A DNA stretch of 64,000 bases, taken from NCBI GenBank assembly GCA_012861695.1, contig JAAOOA010000185.1:344501-408500 (forward strand). Reading direction: 5' to 3'. How positions within the stretch are numbered: the stretch's first letter is position 1; the number at the start of each line of letters is the position of its first letter. The notes beneath the pieces are model-generated. The model was not told the DNA's origin. It saw only the letters and a list, made by a program, of their open reading frames with translations, and did not search any database. Shown here piece after piece: positions 19,193 through 31,742 of the stretch. A program made the position numbers and the translations under genes. Source of the stretch: Trematomus loennbergii. Its lineage: Eukaryota; Chordata; Actinopteri; Perciformes; Nototheniidae.

Positions 19193-22185
19193 ACGCTGAA
19201 GTTGGCTTCCGATTCAGAGCTTCCGATTCGGCAGTTAAGGGGAAAGTTAAGGGAAATGTAATTTACAGCGCTGAGCGAACAATCCTCCGTGTTTGAACCT
19301 CTTAAATCGATGCATAGCCGATTTATTTGGACTGGATTATCCCAGAGAGGCTAAAGATTCTTTATAACACAGTTTCAGATTTGTGAAACCTTAATTCTAT
19401 TTGTGAAAATACAAAAAAAGAGAGATTTCAGTGCTTTTTCGCATCCTGGCCACATTAGACCAGAGGCCTGTACTACGAAGCTGGATTTTGCTTAGCCGGC
19501 TAACTTCAGGGAAATCTCGGGCTTTCCGGTCCTACGACGCTGGTTCTCTTTTTAGCAGGCTAGATTTCCATGGTAACTTATGCTGAGCGGCAAACCTGCT
19601 CCGGAGCAGGTTAGGTTGCAGGCTAAGAGATCAACTCAGTGAAAGCACCGCCTGCTGACCAATCAGAGCTCCGTGTGCGGAGTTTAAAGCGATCAAGTCA
19701 TATTACAGGATAGAGGAAATACAGAAAAACTGCCGTTGCAGGAAAGACGGCCGGCAAAAATCAACTGACTGTGTGAACGTGAAAATTAATAGAATATCCC
19801 CTCCCATCTTCAGAGCAATCTGACTATTATAACATTAGCGTTAAGAAAGCTTACTTAAATATCTGCCACAACATAAGTAACCGGATCAGAGTAACATTAA
19901 GTACAGTCCGCGGCACTGTGAGTGCAGACGTCGATGTGTCCCATTATCATTCATATCATATCACATCATAATGTATCATATATTTCCTTATTTGAGTCAG
20001 CTTCTTGAGCCGTATCTGGCCGTGCAACACTCACAGTGTCACATACTGTATGCAGAAGTATTATTTTAAGCAACACATTAAGTTGATGAAACACTCGAGT
20101 CAATGTAATTAAAGTCAGATCCACTCGTGTCTTGGACGGGGCAGTGATTTCATAAACCTGTTAATGTACGCATTCAAACACTTGTTCTTTTACCAGCTGT
20201 ATTCACCTTGCAGGTGCAGCTATGTGGCTTTTATCCTGGATAAAGTGTTTAAGTCATGGATGTTTAAAGTTTAACTTCTTCATATTTGACTAATATTAAA
20301 GTTCACTTTTCATTCAGGAAGTATGACGCGCTGCGCTGTCAGTACGCTTGTCCGTGTTTGAGATTGGTCGAATGCTCCAAATACCACCCCTTTCATGTGA
20401 ACGCGCACCTAACTAGATAGGACACGGCTGGCTTGAGCGATCCACTTGATAACCAGCGTCGTAGTACAGTTTAGCCAGAGCGCGTATGTTTTGGATTGGG
20501 CCAACTGGCTAACTCAAACATATCCAGGTTAAGTTGAACCAGCTTCGTAGTACAGGCTTCTGGTCCTGATCTAAAAATGTTTGGTTTTTGTGACCAGTTG
20601 GACTCATTAAGGCCATTGTTTCCCTCCATAAGTGCAACTACGGAAGTGGATTGGAGTCTTTCAGAGCCTGTCACAGTTCCAGATACCAGTGTAAAGCTAT
20701 ATGTACATTAGTAATCATAGTTTTTCTATGTCAAAAAAAGTATAAACAGCATTCAACAATATCAAAACTTGCTAAACATGCTCACTTTATTATATTTGTG
20801 TTGCAAAGGTCATGCCACAGTCTGATAAGCATAACTTGTTTAAGAATTCAAAATGCAGCCCCCACTTCAATCAATAAAGCATTCCAAATATATATATCAT
20901 GTGCAGTGCTCATTAGTAGCCGTCATCCCATGCAGTTTAAATATACTGGGACCACAGCAAGGCAGCGTTACACTGGTGAGTACATGTGAAAGGATTTCAG
21001 GAGCCTTTTGCTTTATTTACATTATTTTAGTGGTTTGAGTAAGAGTACTTTTTAGAAATTCTAACAATGTATTTTTGAAAATGTATGAAACTAAAAAAGT
21101 CTCCATACCTGTTAAGTAACAAACTAACTTTCTACAAATAAATTCAAGATGTTTTTAAGATAGAAGCCAGTGTTCTGAAGCCACTGTGGCCTCAGGATGC
21201 TTCCGACACAACATTCAATAGCTTTAGCCAACGAGCTGCTGGGTCAGGTGAGGCTGCAGCAGCTCTGTGCCCTGATGTGAGCTATCATCTGTCTTTTGGA
21301 GTATGTGGTGTTCTAAGGCTCTGTGCCTGTTAGCATGTTAGCCTAGCTCCTGCTGGGTGACAGACCCTGCAGTTTGTGATGGACTCTTACCGCTGATGCA
21401 CTGGCAGAAAGAACATAATTGCGAGGCCTGGTCTCCTGAAAAGCAGGTGCAGCCTACAAACAAGAGCAGGGAGGACGAGACACATGTTGGCACAGTCATG
21501 CATTACAATCATAAAGCAGAACAACAAAAACAGTTAGCCAAAAGCAAAGCTGGATCATTTATTAATTGCTGTTAAAGCATAAACAGTTAGAATGCTTTAG
21601 TACGTTTTGCTTGAACGTGAATAAAATGATCCTGTGAGGATAATAAGTTAATTTGAAGCAGACTCGTGTCAGGGTTGGGGAAAAATAGGACCCAAATGCA
21701 GTAAAAGGACTAAAAGGTCAGGTAACAAAAAGCGAGCTTTATTTCCCAAAGCTGAATGACAAAAGAAAACAAGGAACAACTTAACATACCAAAACCGGGG
21801 GAGTACGAGGAAGGATCAGGACAAAAACCTCAGGAACAAACATGGAGCGTGACAGGTAGCATGGACAAGAGCAAAGAGACTAACAGGTATCATAGACGAG
21901 AAACGACGACGAACAGACATGGAGCACAGGGGAAGACAAGACAATGCGAAAAAAGCACTGAAATCTCCCTTTTTTGTATTTTCACAAATAGAATTTAAGG
22001 TTTCACAAATCTGAAACTGTGTTATAAAGAATGTTTAGCCTCTCTGGGATAATCCAGTCCAAATAAATCGGCTATGCAGCGATTTAAGAGGTTCAAACAC
22101 GGAGGATTGTTCGCTCAGCGCTGTAAATTAAATTTCCCCTTAACTGCCGAATCGGAAGCTCTGAATCGGAAGCCAACTTCAGCGT
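19193..22185. mobile_element. Element with about 245-bp inverted repeats (intron B)
   Basis: The left arm 19193-19443 (ACGCTGAAGTTGGCTTCC...) matches in inverse the right arm 21944-22185 (...CCAACTTCAGCGT). The family is not recognised. The interior 20560-21943 has no clear gene and includes a dispersed-repeat-like stretch at about 21663-21943 (CAGGGTTGGGG, ACCCAAATGCAG, CAGGAACAAACATGGAGCG). The E copy is 54526-58064. Confidence 0.7.
19464..20558. mobile_element. MITE with AGGCCTGTACTACGAAGC termini
   Basis: Inverted termini AGGCCTGTACTACGAAGCTGG-like on the left and CCAGCTTCGTAGTACAGGCT on the right. It interrupts the phrase TTAGACCAG|GTCCTGATC, which is uninterrupted in a second copy at about 56246. 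Probably PIF/Harbinger- or ISL2EU-related; the target duplication is unclear. No coding frame. Confidence 0.7.
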
Positions 22186-22228
22186 TGTTGGTAAGACCAC
22201 AATTGTAATGAACATGGGATCTTACTAA

Positions 22229-23364
22229 GGCGTTGTGCACACGGGAACGTTTGCGTTTATGCAAAGTATTCGTATTCAAAAAAGTCTTCCGTTCACATGC
22301 ATTCGTTTCATTTAACGTGTCTGTTCAAACGAGACCGCTGGAAACGCTGTAGTACATATGCCGGACTGTAAGTGGAGCTGTAACTTCCGCCAAAATACAC
22401 CAAAAGCAACGAAGAAGACTCCGTAGAAGCCCCGCCGCAATGTTGCCATGACTACCCTTCTGTTTATGCCCCGCGGTGTATTTAGCAACATGTAGTTCAT
22501 GTAATTCTCCATGTCCACTTGTTGCTGATGGTTGTGGTAGAGGAGCTGTAGATTTTGCACTAATATCTGTAGCATGGTCAGTAGCAGTAGCACTAGCAGT
22601 AGCTACTGACAGGAGGAAGTGTGTGTGGCGATTGCTGGTATTCAGCGGGATATAGTCATTTCCTCAGCATATGGATAAATGCAACGGGGAAGTTAACTGA
22701 AAGAAACCGAATCTGTGGATATTGCATCGAGCGACCAAGAAGCACGTCTCCGTGGAGAGGACGCGCTCAGAAAGAGAGATATTCTCTACAAACACCGGGT
22801 GAGATCGCTCCTCTGGGACACGCCGGACACAAACATTTCTCTTTTTGCCGCAGACGGGCACAGGAGCAATGAACAATAATGGCCTGGATTAGGCAGTAAA
22901 GACAATTTTGGTGTATCGCAGAGCGGACTGTTTAATTTTGTTTGTGTTGTTTGGCTGGAAAATTGTCAATATAATGGATCAATGCATGAAATCTGACTCT
23001 GTTTATTTTGTTTAAGGAGTATATTGGGCGTTAACAATTCTGGTTTGCCTTTTATAATATTATTTCATTCAAGAACCCCTTGTGCGTTTAATTAACACAG
23101 CTATTTTTGATAGTTGATCGTTACAGATGCTACAGCAGTGAGCAGGAGAGGCGGGGCTATCGTTATTTTTTCAGGAAATATTCGTATAGAGGTGATTACA
23201 CGGACTCGGTTGACCCCCCAGAGCGTTTCGTTTGCAAATCTATCCACCTTGGGACCCGTTATCGTTTGTGGGGTCAGTTTCTATCGGCCTCGTGTAAATA
23301 ATAGGGCTATACGCACGCGAAACTATGCAGATACAAGCAGTTTTGTCCTCGTGTAAACGGCGCC
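22229..23364. mobile_element. PIF/Harbinger-type MITE, intact copy (intron B)
   Basis: Flanked by TAA on both sides (22226-22228, 23365-23367), the 3-bp target duplication of Harbinger elements. Ends GGCGTTGTGCACACG and CGTGTAAACGGCGCC are imperfect inverted repeats. Its E counterpart (58108-63407) is split by a 4.2-kb insertion. Confidence 0.75.
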
Positions 23365-23568
23365 TAAGAAAGAACAAACCAATATCTAGATTTTGGGTAT
23401 CCTTTTGTTGAACAGTCTGTTTAAAATGAATCGAAGCATCAGACTAAAAAGCTTTTGAAAATAACCGAATATTTCGATTAAGGTCAAAATATAATATTTG
23501 TAAATCTGACTCTGAAAGAGTCAGTGCCTCACCAGCCATGAACCTCACCGCACGTCACTGCTAAACAT

Positions 23569-23999
23569 ATATATATATATACATATATAGATCTTTTAAA
23601 CACGTATGAGACTAAGAAAACAATTTAAAAGAGTAAAAGGTAATCAGAGTATAAGACATATATGATGATGAATGATTATATGATACTTTGACAACACTGC
23701 TTTAAAAAGACAAACCGCAGTAACTACAGTGAAGTTGAGAAAGAAAGGGTTATAAGTGAACGGCTGCTGACCAAAGTGTATAACAGATAAATAAGTTGTA
23801 CAATGTAAATGTCGTGCCCTTACAGACTACACAAAAAGAGACCACCCAAACAATCTGAGCTAGGCTAGTTAGCTGTTAGCAGGCCTGGGCTAACTGCTGT
23901 TCCTCTTTGTCTCATGTTTACTGAGGCGTTGTGTCTCTGTAGTGCACTCACCAGTGTTTGCAGAGGTTCTGCTGTGTTGTTGAGAAGAAGCTGCTGGAT
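23569..23999 (-). other. Remainder of intron and truncated 5' exon of TRIM B
   Basis: The intron continues to the donor at 23951; exon 1 starts at 23952 and is cut after GCTGCTGGATT at 23999, where unrelated DNA begins. The ISRE and upstream promoter are therefore missing. Confidence 0.75.
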
Positions 24000-24195
24000 T
24001 ATATATGAATAATAACAAATAACTAAAACCTAAAATAATTTGTATTTATCATTCTTTCTGTATCAGAGGCTCGCGGCTAGCATGGCATCAAAGCTGTATC
24101 ATGGCTACCTCCTTAACTAGCTAGCTAGCTAGCTTCAAATCAAATGTCTACCCCTGCCGTACATACTGATTTTATTTTTACACAAGCCGACGTAC

Positions 24196-24274
24196 CTCTG
24201 TATTTGGCTCTCGTTTCCTCCTGTTCTTTTTTCCGTTTCCTTCCCGTTGCATCTGAAGGCTTGGACCTCTTCAT
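24196..24274 (-). pseudogene. First exon of a hAT (ZMYM-like) transposase
   Basis: Reads MKRSKPSDATGRKRKKEQ then EETRAKYR and stops at a donor CAGAG|GTACG (24196/24195). This basic N-terminus is typical of the fish hAT transposases annotated as zinc finger MYM-type protein 1-like. No downstream exon was found on the minus strand within the window, so it is an orphan exon. Confidence 0.5.
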
Positions 24275-24885
24275 AATGATAATATTTTGCCTCTTGTTGT
24301 TGCGATCGTTGCGATCTCCGACACTTTCAGCTGGAGCTGCCGCGTCACTTTGGCTGTGAGCCGCGGTCCGTGGGTGCCTGATAAGCGACCATCCCCCACT
24401 TTCATCACTTTTACCCCGGGATTCCATTGGTCCGTCTGCGTCGCGTCACGGCTGCGTCGCGGTTTTGTCCGACCTCCTCCAGCGTCATAACCCACCGGGC
24501 GCGTTTCAGAAGCGTTTCAGAAGCAGAGCATCTTGCGTGCCGGCTCGCAGTTTTTGTTGATTTGGGCATATTTCCTGGACAGGCTAATTTGTGCAGACAA
24601 GTTAATAATAATTGTAATATTCCAGTTATAAACGACATGAATCAAAGATGTGTTGCTGTATTTTAGTGGTAAAAAAATGCATTCATCATCATAATTATTC
24701 TACATATATCATTTGCACAGTGCCTGTAAACCGGAGGAGAACGCTGGCATTTCTCCTCCTTGAAAGACTACGGAGGGATAGGGTCTGCAAATTAGTTTAT
24801 TTTGGGGATTGACTGGATGCTCTGACCGGTCCACTTCCTGCCCGGCGCTATGCAACGCCTCGCGTCGCGTAGAAAATAGACTTCA

Positions 24886-26205
24886 AGGTTCAAGGTTCTT
24901 TATTGTCAAACTAACATAGCTACAGAGTAATTATGTCGTTGAAAATCTTACATCACAGGCTTCTCCAACAATGCAACACAATAATACAGATAAGCAGACA
25001 ATATTAAAACAATATTAAAATATACTATATTAAAAGTAATACAAAAAGAAAAATAGTTTCACGTTATCATGAAATTAATATCTATATATCTTTTTTACTA
25101 TACTTGCACTGCTTACCGTTTTCATACTTTCTATATCTTAGCATATTCATACACACTGTTAATACTGTTCATACTGCTCATAGGCTACTGTGTATATCTG
25201 TACTCATAGCTGGTTAGACTTCCACTGGAGTGCAACTATCTGGAACTATATCAAAGACAAATACACACCCGAGGCCGATAAAGATTGTGTCGCTGTTTTC
25301 GCAAGAAATCTGAAGTGGAGCGTGACAAAATTGTTCACTTTTCATTGTTCAGAATCAACAATCATTAATCTGATTTTCCAAGGTATAAGATCTGAGTACT
25401 TCTACTTTTACCCAAGTACAAGACCTGAGTACTTCAAGAACATATATTATGCAACACTTATTTTATCACTGAGTTGACCCTGTATTTGCATGGCCTAATA
25501 CCATAATGATTGTCTCCCCTTAGACAACATAACCATCTCAAGTTATTCACTCACAGTATGAGGGGTTTGTAGCCCCACAGTTAGCTGCAGTCTAACGGTT
25601 CAAGGTTCAAGGTTCAAGGTTCTTTATTGTCAAACTGACATAGCTACAGAGTAATTATGTTGTTGAAAATCTTATGTCACAGGCTTCTCCAACAATGCAA
25701 CATAATAACAATACAGATAGCAAGAGCAATACAAAAAGAAAAATAGTTATAAAATAAAGTGAGCATGTGGAATAGTGCAGTTCGAGTCTATATACAAGTT
25801 ATTGGAATGACATATATTAGATAGTAGATACATATTACTGAGTAGCAGATGAATGTTTTGAAGTTGTTTCAACAGTTCAATTGTATCTGTACTCATAGCT
25901 GGTTAGACTTCCAGAGAAAAGTACTTCAAACTGCACTGGAGTGCAACTATCTGGAACTATATCAAAGACAAATACACACGCGAGGCCGATAAAGATTGTG
26001 TCTCTGTTTTCGCAAGAAATCTGAAGTGGAGCGTGACAAAATTGTTCACTTTTCATTGTTCAGAATCAACAATCATTAATCTGATTTTCCAAGGTACAAG
26101 ATCTGAGTACTTCTACTTTTACCCAAGTACAAGACCTGAGTACTTCTACTTTTACTCAAGTACAAGACCTGAGTACTTCTCCCACTTCTCTTCTAACTCT
26201 CAGCA
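24886..26205. repeat. Direct duplication with AAGGTTCAAGG repeat
   Basis: Two diverged copies, about 24886-25440 and 25597-26205. Each starts with AAGGTTCTTTATTGTCAAAC and carries the phrases CATAGCTGGTTAGACTTCC and GAAATCTGAAGTGGAGCGTG. The second copy ends in repeats of GAGTACTTCTACTTTTAC, a common fish MITE end. The ORF pieces inside are repeat-derived. Confidence 0.75.
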
Positions 26206-26282
26206 CGAAAGCTAATAAGCGAATTACAAAGTGTTTAATTCGCTGTATTTCCACGCCCTTTAACACCGTTTTGTTTCCCCAG

Positions 26283-26326
26283 ACGAAGACGAGGATTTCG
26301 AAGACGACGACGAGTGGGACGACTAG
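26283..26326 (+). CDS. Candidate terminal coding exon with acidic tail
   Basis: After a strong acceptor (polypyrimidine then TTTGTTTCCCCAG) the third frame reads EDEDFEDDDEWDD and a TAG stop. It is followed by 3'-UTR-like DNA with AATAAATAAA at about 26577-26586. The combination of acceptor, very acidic end and poly-A signal suggests the last exon of a host gene on the + strand. I do not recognise the gene. The first frame stays open longer (to 26633) but has no such composition signal. Upstream exons are not visible. Confidence 0.4.
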
Positions 26327-27978
26327 TGAAGAAATCTGTCCTCTACACCAACCGCTGACACTAAAATATGGTCGGGTTGGTTGTTTTGTTGTGGCATCTT
26401 TTCGTTATTTCCTGCAGGAGGAAACATCTCCAGCGCTCTGGTCCCCATTTCAAATATCAGAAAAAAAAAAAGATGGATATAATTCATCCTCCTCCCTCCA
26501 GTTAACAAACTATCATTTTATGCAATGCGACTGTACATGCCTCCTCATGGAGAATCATTTAAAAAAAAAGAAGCAAATAATAAATAAACCAAATGTGGCA
26601 TTTGCAAGCAGCTTGTGGTTCGGCGATGCCTGAGATCCTCCGTGTGTAAACGGAAAAAAGAAATAGCCGACGCTCGTTTTAACTGTTCGAGTTTTTACCA
26701 TCCTCCAGCGAGGCTGAAAGCTGCATCGAATGCCGAGATGCTGACAGTGAGCCTGTGAAAAGGGTTGGGAGGGGGAGGGGGGAGGGCAATGAAAATACTA
26801 AATTGTATACTTAAATAAATGTTAATATTTACAGAGAAATGTGTGTCTTGTTATTTGTTAAAGTGGTTCTACTTCAGAGGGGATGAAGAGTCCTTGAGTC
26901 CAGTTTGGTGCTAAAATCAACATTAATTTTATGTTTCTGTAAAGAGACATTTTACACAGGTATCGACCCAGAACTGGCCCCCATTAAAGTCAGCGTTAAT
27001 TATTTTCAATGAGTGTCGGCTGTTTAAAACCATGAGGAAACAGTAGGTAGTTGCAGGGAAGCTTAACACAACATGACTACAGGTCTAGTTGAATACTCGA
27101 TGCTGATTGGTCAATTTGGAACATTCTGTGGTCTGCTCTGTATCACTAGTAGACCAGACGTTCTTGAGTATGTATTTTTTTCTTTCGTCGGGAACAGATC
27201 CTCTGACAATAATAGTTGATAGTAGTTTGTGGGAGAGTGTAGCCTTTGCAACAAAAACCTATACAACACACTGCAGGGAAGGCAAAACCCAAAGAGCATA
27301 ATAGGGTCTCCATGAAGTTTGTGATTTCAGAATGAGCTTGAAACTAAAAAAACAGGCAAAAAACGCTTAAAGACAATCTAGATACTATCACTAATTACAC
27401 TGAGATCTCATTGTGCTCCTTTGTTCCTGTAAACTGTTTCAGCAGACTGTCCAGTTATTATACACAGCGACATGATCATACACTACCTACCATCTCAGAT
27501 TTAAAAGGGTATTTGAGTTCTCTGAGAATAGCTGATGGGGTTTTTAATCAGATGTTGTCATAAACACATGAACTGCTTTTTTTACTTGATTCCAAATAAA
27601 TACAATAAAGTTTAATCAGAATGTATTTTATTTCTTAAAAGAAAACAATTAAAAAACTTGGGTTTTTCAAAAAATGCTGTTTTGCTAAATATCATTTAAA
27701 CAAGGATAAGACAAATACTGTTGTCTCTGAAACATAGACATTCATGAAAGTACAAACGCTTGTATGTCGTACGTTGGATTTTACAGTCCTGAAGGAAGTT
27801 GATACAGTTTAAAAGATTTTAAGAGATTATTTGAATCAAAGAAAAACATTAACAGAAAAGAAAATATACTTTTAATAAAAATCTGGTATAACAATGTATA
27901 GAGGGGGCATCCCCCAAAAGACATACATTTATCACATGAAATGATAGCAAAGCCCGTGTGAAACATCAAATGGTTGTT

Positions 27979-29612
27979 CTACTCAGTGTGATTGACAGGA
28001 GAGATGATCAGAGGGCCAGAGTTTTTACCATCAGTTATGACCAGTACTAAAGAATGGGTAGAGTTTCTCTTTGAAGCAGCAGCCAGTGAAGGAGTAGATC
28101 AGAGCTGCAGCATCAACATCATAAAAGGAGACCAGACCCTCCTCATAATCCACAAACACCCCCACCTTCTCAGGCTGAGACTTCAGAGAGAGACGGACTG
28201 AAGGACCAGCACCCGCTTGGTACTCATTTTCATTCCTCAACCCTATCATCCAGTACCATTCTGAGGAGAAGGTGAGATGTTCCCTTCCTGTTGATCGACT
28301 CTCTGGCCACTCCTAAATCCACCTAGTCTTCCCTTTAACCTGAACCTCATAATAAATCTACCTGAAGAGAAACTCTGCTTTGCTAAAACACAAGCACAAT
28401 AATCAAATCTCTCTGGATTGTCTGGGAGATTCTTCTCACATCACCAAGTTTAACTTGTTTTCCATCATCAGACAGGATGAGTGCAGGATGTGCTGTATCA
28501 GGATCAAGAGTCACCTCCACCTCATACTGCTGGACCCTCTTCAGCTCCACCTCAAGCAGCTTCTTCATCTGTTTACTGAGCGTCTCCTCCAGCTGAGTCA
28601 CAGCTCTCCTCACAGTCCCCTCATATGAAGGTGGACGGACCCTGACTTCTGTCCAGTTCTTGGTGGGTGGAGCAGCGTTCAGGGACGTGAAGCTTTGGAG
28701 GAGGTGGAGCTGGTCTTCAGAGCGTGAGAGCTGCTCCACCTCAGAGCTTCTCTTCTTCAGCTCAGAGATTTCCTGTTCCAGCTCTTTGATGAAGCCTTCA
28801 GCCTGTTCCTCTGTCTCTCTCTGCTTCTCTTTGATGGTGTCGATGAGCTCGGCTGGCTTCTCTCAACAGACTCCTTCAGAGCGGTGAAGACCTGAACACC
28901 ATCTGCTATCTCTCTGTCTGCTCCTTCCTTACTGAGCTCCACTGAGCGATTCATCTCCTGAATCTTCAGTCGTCTCTTCTGGATCATCTGCTGCATTTCA
29001 GCCTCTGTCTTCCCCAGCTCAGCCTTCTTTCCTTCATATCCTTCTTTCAGAGGAACAACATCATGTGTCTTGTGGTCTAAAACAGTGCAGAGCATGCAGA
29101 CACACACCTGGTCGGTCTTACAGAACAGCTCCAGCAGTTTATCGTGCTTCACACACATCCTGCCTTCCAGGTTCTCCACAGGGTCGATCAGCTGATGTTT
29201 CTTCAGGCCTGGCCTTGTCAGGTGAGGCTCCAGGTGAGTCTCACAGTAGGACTCCAGACACACCAGGCAGGACTTCAGGGCCTTCAGTCTGGTTCCAGTG
29301 CAGACGTCACAGGGAACTTCTCCTGGTTTGACAACGTGTTGCTCTGAGCTGCTGCTGCTGGCTTTCTGTTGAGCTGACTGTCTGAACTGAGCAGCCATCT
29401 CAGAGATGAAAGTGTTGACCCGCAGCTCAGGCTTTATGTTGAACACCTCTTTGCAGTTGGGACACTGACTCGGGACATTTCTCCCAGTGTTCAGAGATGC
29501 AGGCTTTACAGAAGTTGTGTCCACATGGTGTGCTGACTGGATCAGTGAACACATCCAGACAGATGGAGCACAGAAACTGATCTTCAGTCAGCAGACAGCT
29601 GGCAGCAGACAT
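27979..29612 (-). pseudogene. TRIM pseudogene C
   Basis: It lacks the B/D/E deletion at KEVF (it keeps GAACACCTC like A) but has its own 2-bp deletion inside the RING (HWD|RN, about 29482). The second frame then reads on through B-boxes and coiled coil until a 1-bp loss near 28853. Further frameshifts lie in PRY and SPRY. The start (29612) and acceptor are intact. Because the RING second zinc cluster is destroyed, no ligase is expected although the promoter keeps a perfect ISRE. Confidence 0.85.
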
Positions 29613-30039
29613 GTCTGTAAGAACAAAATGGGTACAAAAAAACAAAGATTTAACAAAATGTAGTCGAGAATACGGTATGCATACTGGATGTAAAAAGCTG
29701 ACACTAAATTTCACTGCTTGCTTTAAAAGTTAAATACTATCCATAATGTGTTAAACATGTAGATCGTTTTACAGTTTGATGAAATGTCCTGCTATAACTC
29801 TGTGGCCCATAAACAACACATGGCCACTGTTTGTTCTGTCACAGTAAAGTCTATGGACTCATTAAACGGACTCTGCATGTCGCAATGCTCTCAATTACAT
29901 TATTTGAAAAGCCTAATCCATCAGAATATATGTACTCATAGCCTCTGATCCCTGCCTGCTACCAGTCACTTCAATGACTGAAGCATGTGGCTATTAGCTG
30001 CTTGTTAGTTATTCAAAGAGAAGGACCACATGGATGTAA

Positions 30040-30802
30040 TGGCGCGTTTCCACTACAGCGCGGAGCACGGTTTAAGAGGGCTGTGACGTCAGCGGCCCGT
30101 CTTTGGTTGCGTTTCCACTTGGCCTAGTACCGGCCGGCGGGTCCTAATTCACAGTTTTTCTGGCCTCATAAAATCGCGGGTCTAGGGCCAGAGACAACGA
30201 GGCTGAGTCGGGCTGAGTATGCTAAACTAGAGAGAGCATCGCTGGCAAGGGGGCTACAACTACAACAAGATGGACATATTTGACCGTGATTTAATTGTAA
30301 TACACGTTTCAAAATGATGCCGAAGTAACAACATACTGATACCGGTTAGTAAAAACCATGAATTAATGCTTTGACAAGTCTGCAGACAGACGGCAGGCGA
30401 AAAACCTTTTAAAATGCGTGTTTTCTAAATGGAGATTGGCTAAGCTAACGCAGTATATGCTCCGACCGTCCACACTCACAACAACGGCCTATACAGACAT
30501 AAATAAAGCAGCGACTGTATTCGCCATGACACAGGCAGTCTGTGGTTTGTACTTGTTTAACTTTTGTCTAGTTTCTGAACATATATGAGGAGCTGTGAGC
30601 TCTGAGTGCTAACAGCTAACGGCTGTGTTGTTTTTCTGGGGTCCTCTGAAGATCACGTCACGGCTCCGCCTACACTGCGTTACTATAGATACTACCCCAG
30701 TTCCTAAACTGTAATGGAAATGCGCCATAAAGTGAGCCAGTCCTAACGAGGCCCAGCCATACCGAGCGGGGCCGAGCGAGGCCGTGTAGTGGAAACGCGC
30801 CA
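30040..30802. mobile_element. Harbinger-type MITE in intron C
   Basis: Termini TGGCGCGTTTCCACTACA and TGTAGTGGAAACGCGCCA (inverted at right), flanked by TAA/TTA. Other units read GGATGTTAGCC here without the insert. This GCGCGTTTCCACT family is common in teleosts. No coding frame. Confidence 0.8.
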
Positions 30803-31619
30803 TTAGCCTCTGCAGACCATTTACATGCACAGAAACCTATAGAACACTACAGGAAAGGGAAAAACCCTAAAAGCATAAGAGGGCTTCTTAAAAAATCTCC
30901 CTGAGAGGAATTCCTGAGGTTTTGAGTTTATACCTGATGTTGAAACATTGTCAATTATCAGCTTTTGTTATATTTAACAAAGTAATAAAGAAAGTAAAAT
31001 ACGATCTAAAATGCAGGAACAGAGCAACTTCATCCTCAGAGGATAAAGAGGGTCTGCACCCCGAACACAGCTCACATTCCCACTATGTAGAAGAAAGAAA
31101 ACAGTCTACTAATCCTACCCATACATTCTGTTAGACATGATCTAAACATTCCCACCACCACACCATAAAACCTCCCAGTCCTTAGCCATTTGCAAATCCA
31201 CCTTTTGCCCTCTGAAATGTAAAACCTAAACACATATATATATATATATATATATTTATATCTGTTAAAGAAATATAACTAAAAATGCAATTTAATAGAG
31301 CAAAAGGCAATCATAGTACAAGACATATGATGATGAATGATTATATGATAATTTGACACTACACTGCTTTTCAAAGACAGACAGCAGTAACTACAGAGAA
31401 GTTGAGAAAGAAAGGGTTATAAGTTAACGGCTGCTGACCAAAGTGTATAACAGATAAATAAGTTGTACAATGTAAATGTCGTGCCCTTACAGACTACAAA
31501 AAGAGACCACCCAAACAATCTGAGCTAGGCTAGTTAGCTGTTAGCAGGCCTGGGCTAACTGCTGTTCCTGTTCTTTGTCTCATGTTTACTGAGGCGTTGT
31601 GTCTCTGTAGTGCACTCAC

Positions 31620-31720
31620 CAGTGTTTGCAGAGGTTCTGCTGTGTTGTTGAGAAGAAGCTGCTGGATTCAGTTGTTTCTTCAGAGAAACAGAGACGCTGT
31701 CTGGACCGCAGCTCTGCTCT
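31620..31720 (-). other. Non-coding 5' exon of TRIM C (upper boundary approximate)
   Basis: Donor CACTG|GTGAGTGC at 31620/31619, otherwise as in unit A. Confidence 0.55.
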
Positions 31721-31725
31721 CACTA

Positions 31726-31742
31726 AGTTTCACTTTCGTTTC
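31726..31742 (-). promoter_or_regulatory. ISRE of TRIM C
   Basis: Same 17 bases as in unit A, GAAACGAAAGTGAAACT on the minus strand. It is preserved although the gene it would drive is broken. Confidence 0.7.

Larger units (their letters stand above)
18241..23560. mobile_element. Composite hAT element in intron B
   Basis: Termini CAGCGACGTGCAGTCAGG and, inverted at the right end, CAGTGACGTGCGGTGAGG, with an 8-bp duplication CTAAACAT (18233-18240 and 23561-23568). The same insertion lies at 54103-63603 in E and is absent from A, C and D. Inside are a palindrome (18335-18780), a long-inverted-repeat element (19193-22185) that itself holds a MITE, and a Harbinger MITE (22229-23364). No intact transposase. 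Confidence 0.88.
8618..23999 (-). repeat. Tandem unit B
   Basis: It starts at the single GTAAC (8618-8622) that is the pre-insertion (empty) site for the Gypsy element found at the D/E boundary, and stops abruptly inside the 5' exon at 23999. It contains the LTR-gag insertion (9745-11989), the hAT MITE (12383-12812), TRIM pseudogene B, a 1.4-kb hAT-like element (16466-17878) and a 5.3-kb composite hAT insertion (18241-23560). It shares with E the composite insertion, about 70 extra bp near 17965 and a loss of about 70 bp near 16242. Confidence 0.85.
24000..27222. other. Non-unit spacer between B and C
   Basis: It replaces the promoter end of B and the left part of C. Apart from the transposase exon (24196-24274), the direct duplication (24886-26205) and the candidate terminal exon (26283-26326) listed separately, it holds a GCTA palindromic run (24118-24134), GC-richer DNA at 24360-24850, a purine tract (26765-26787) and AT-rich DNA to 27222. 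Confidence 0.6.
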
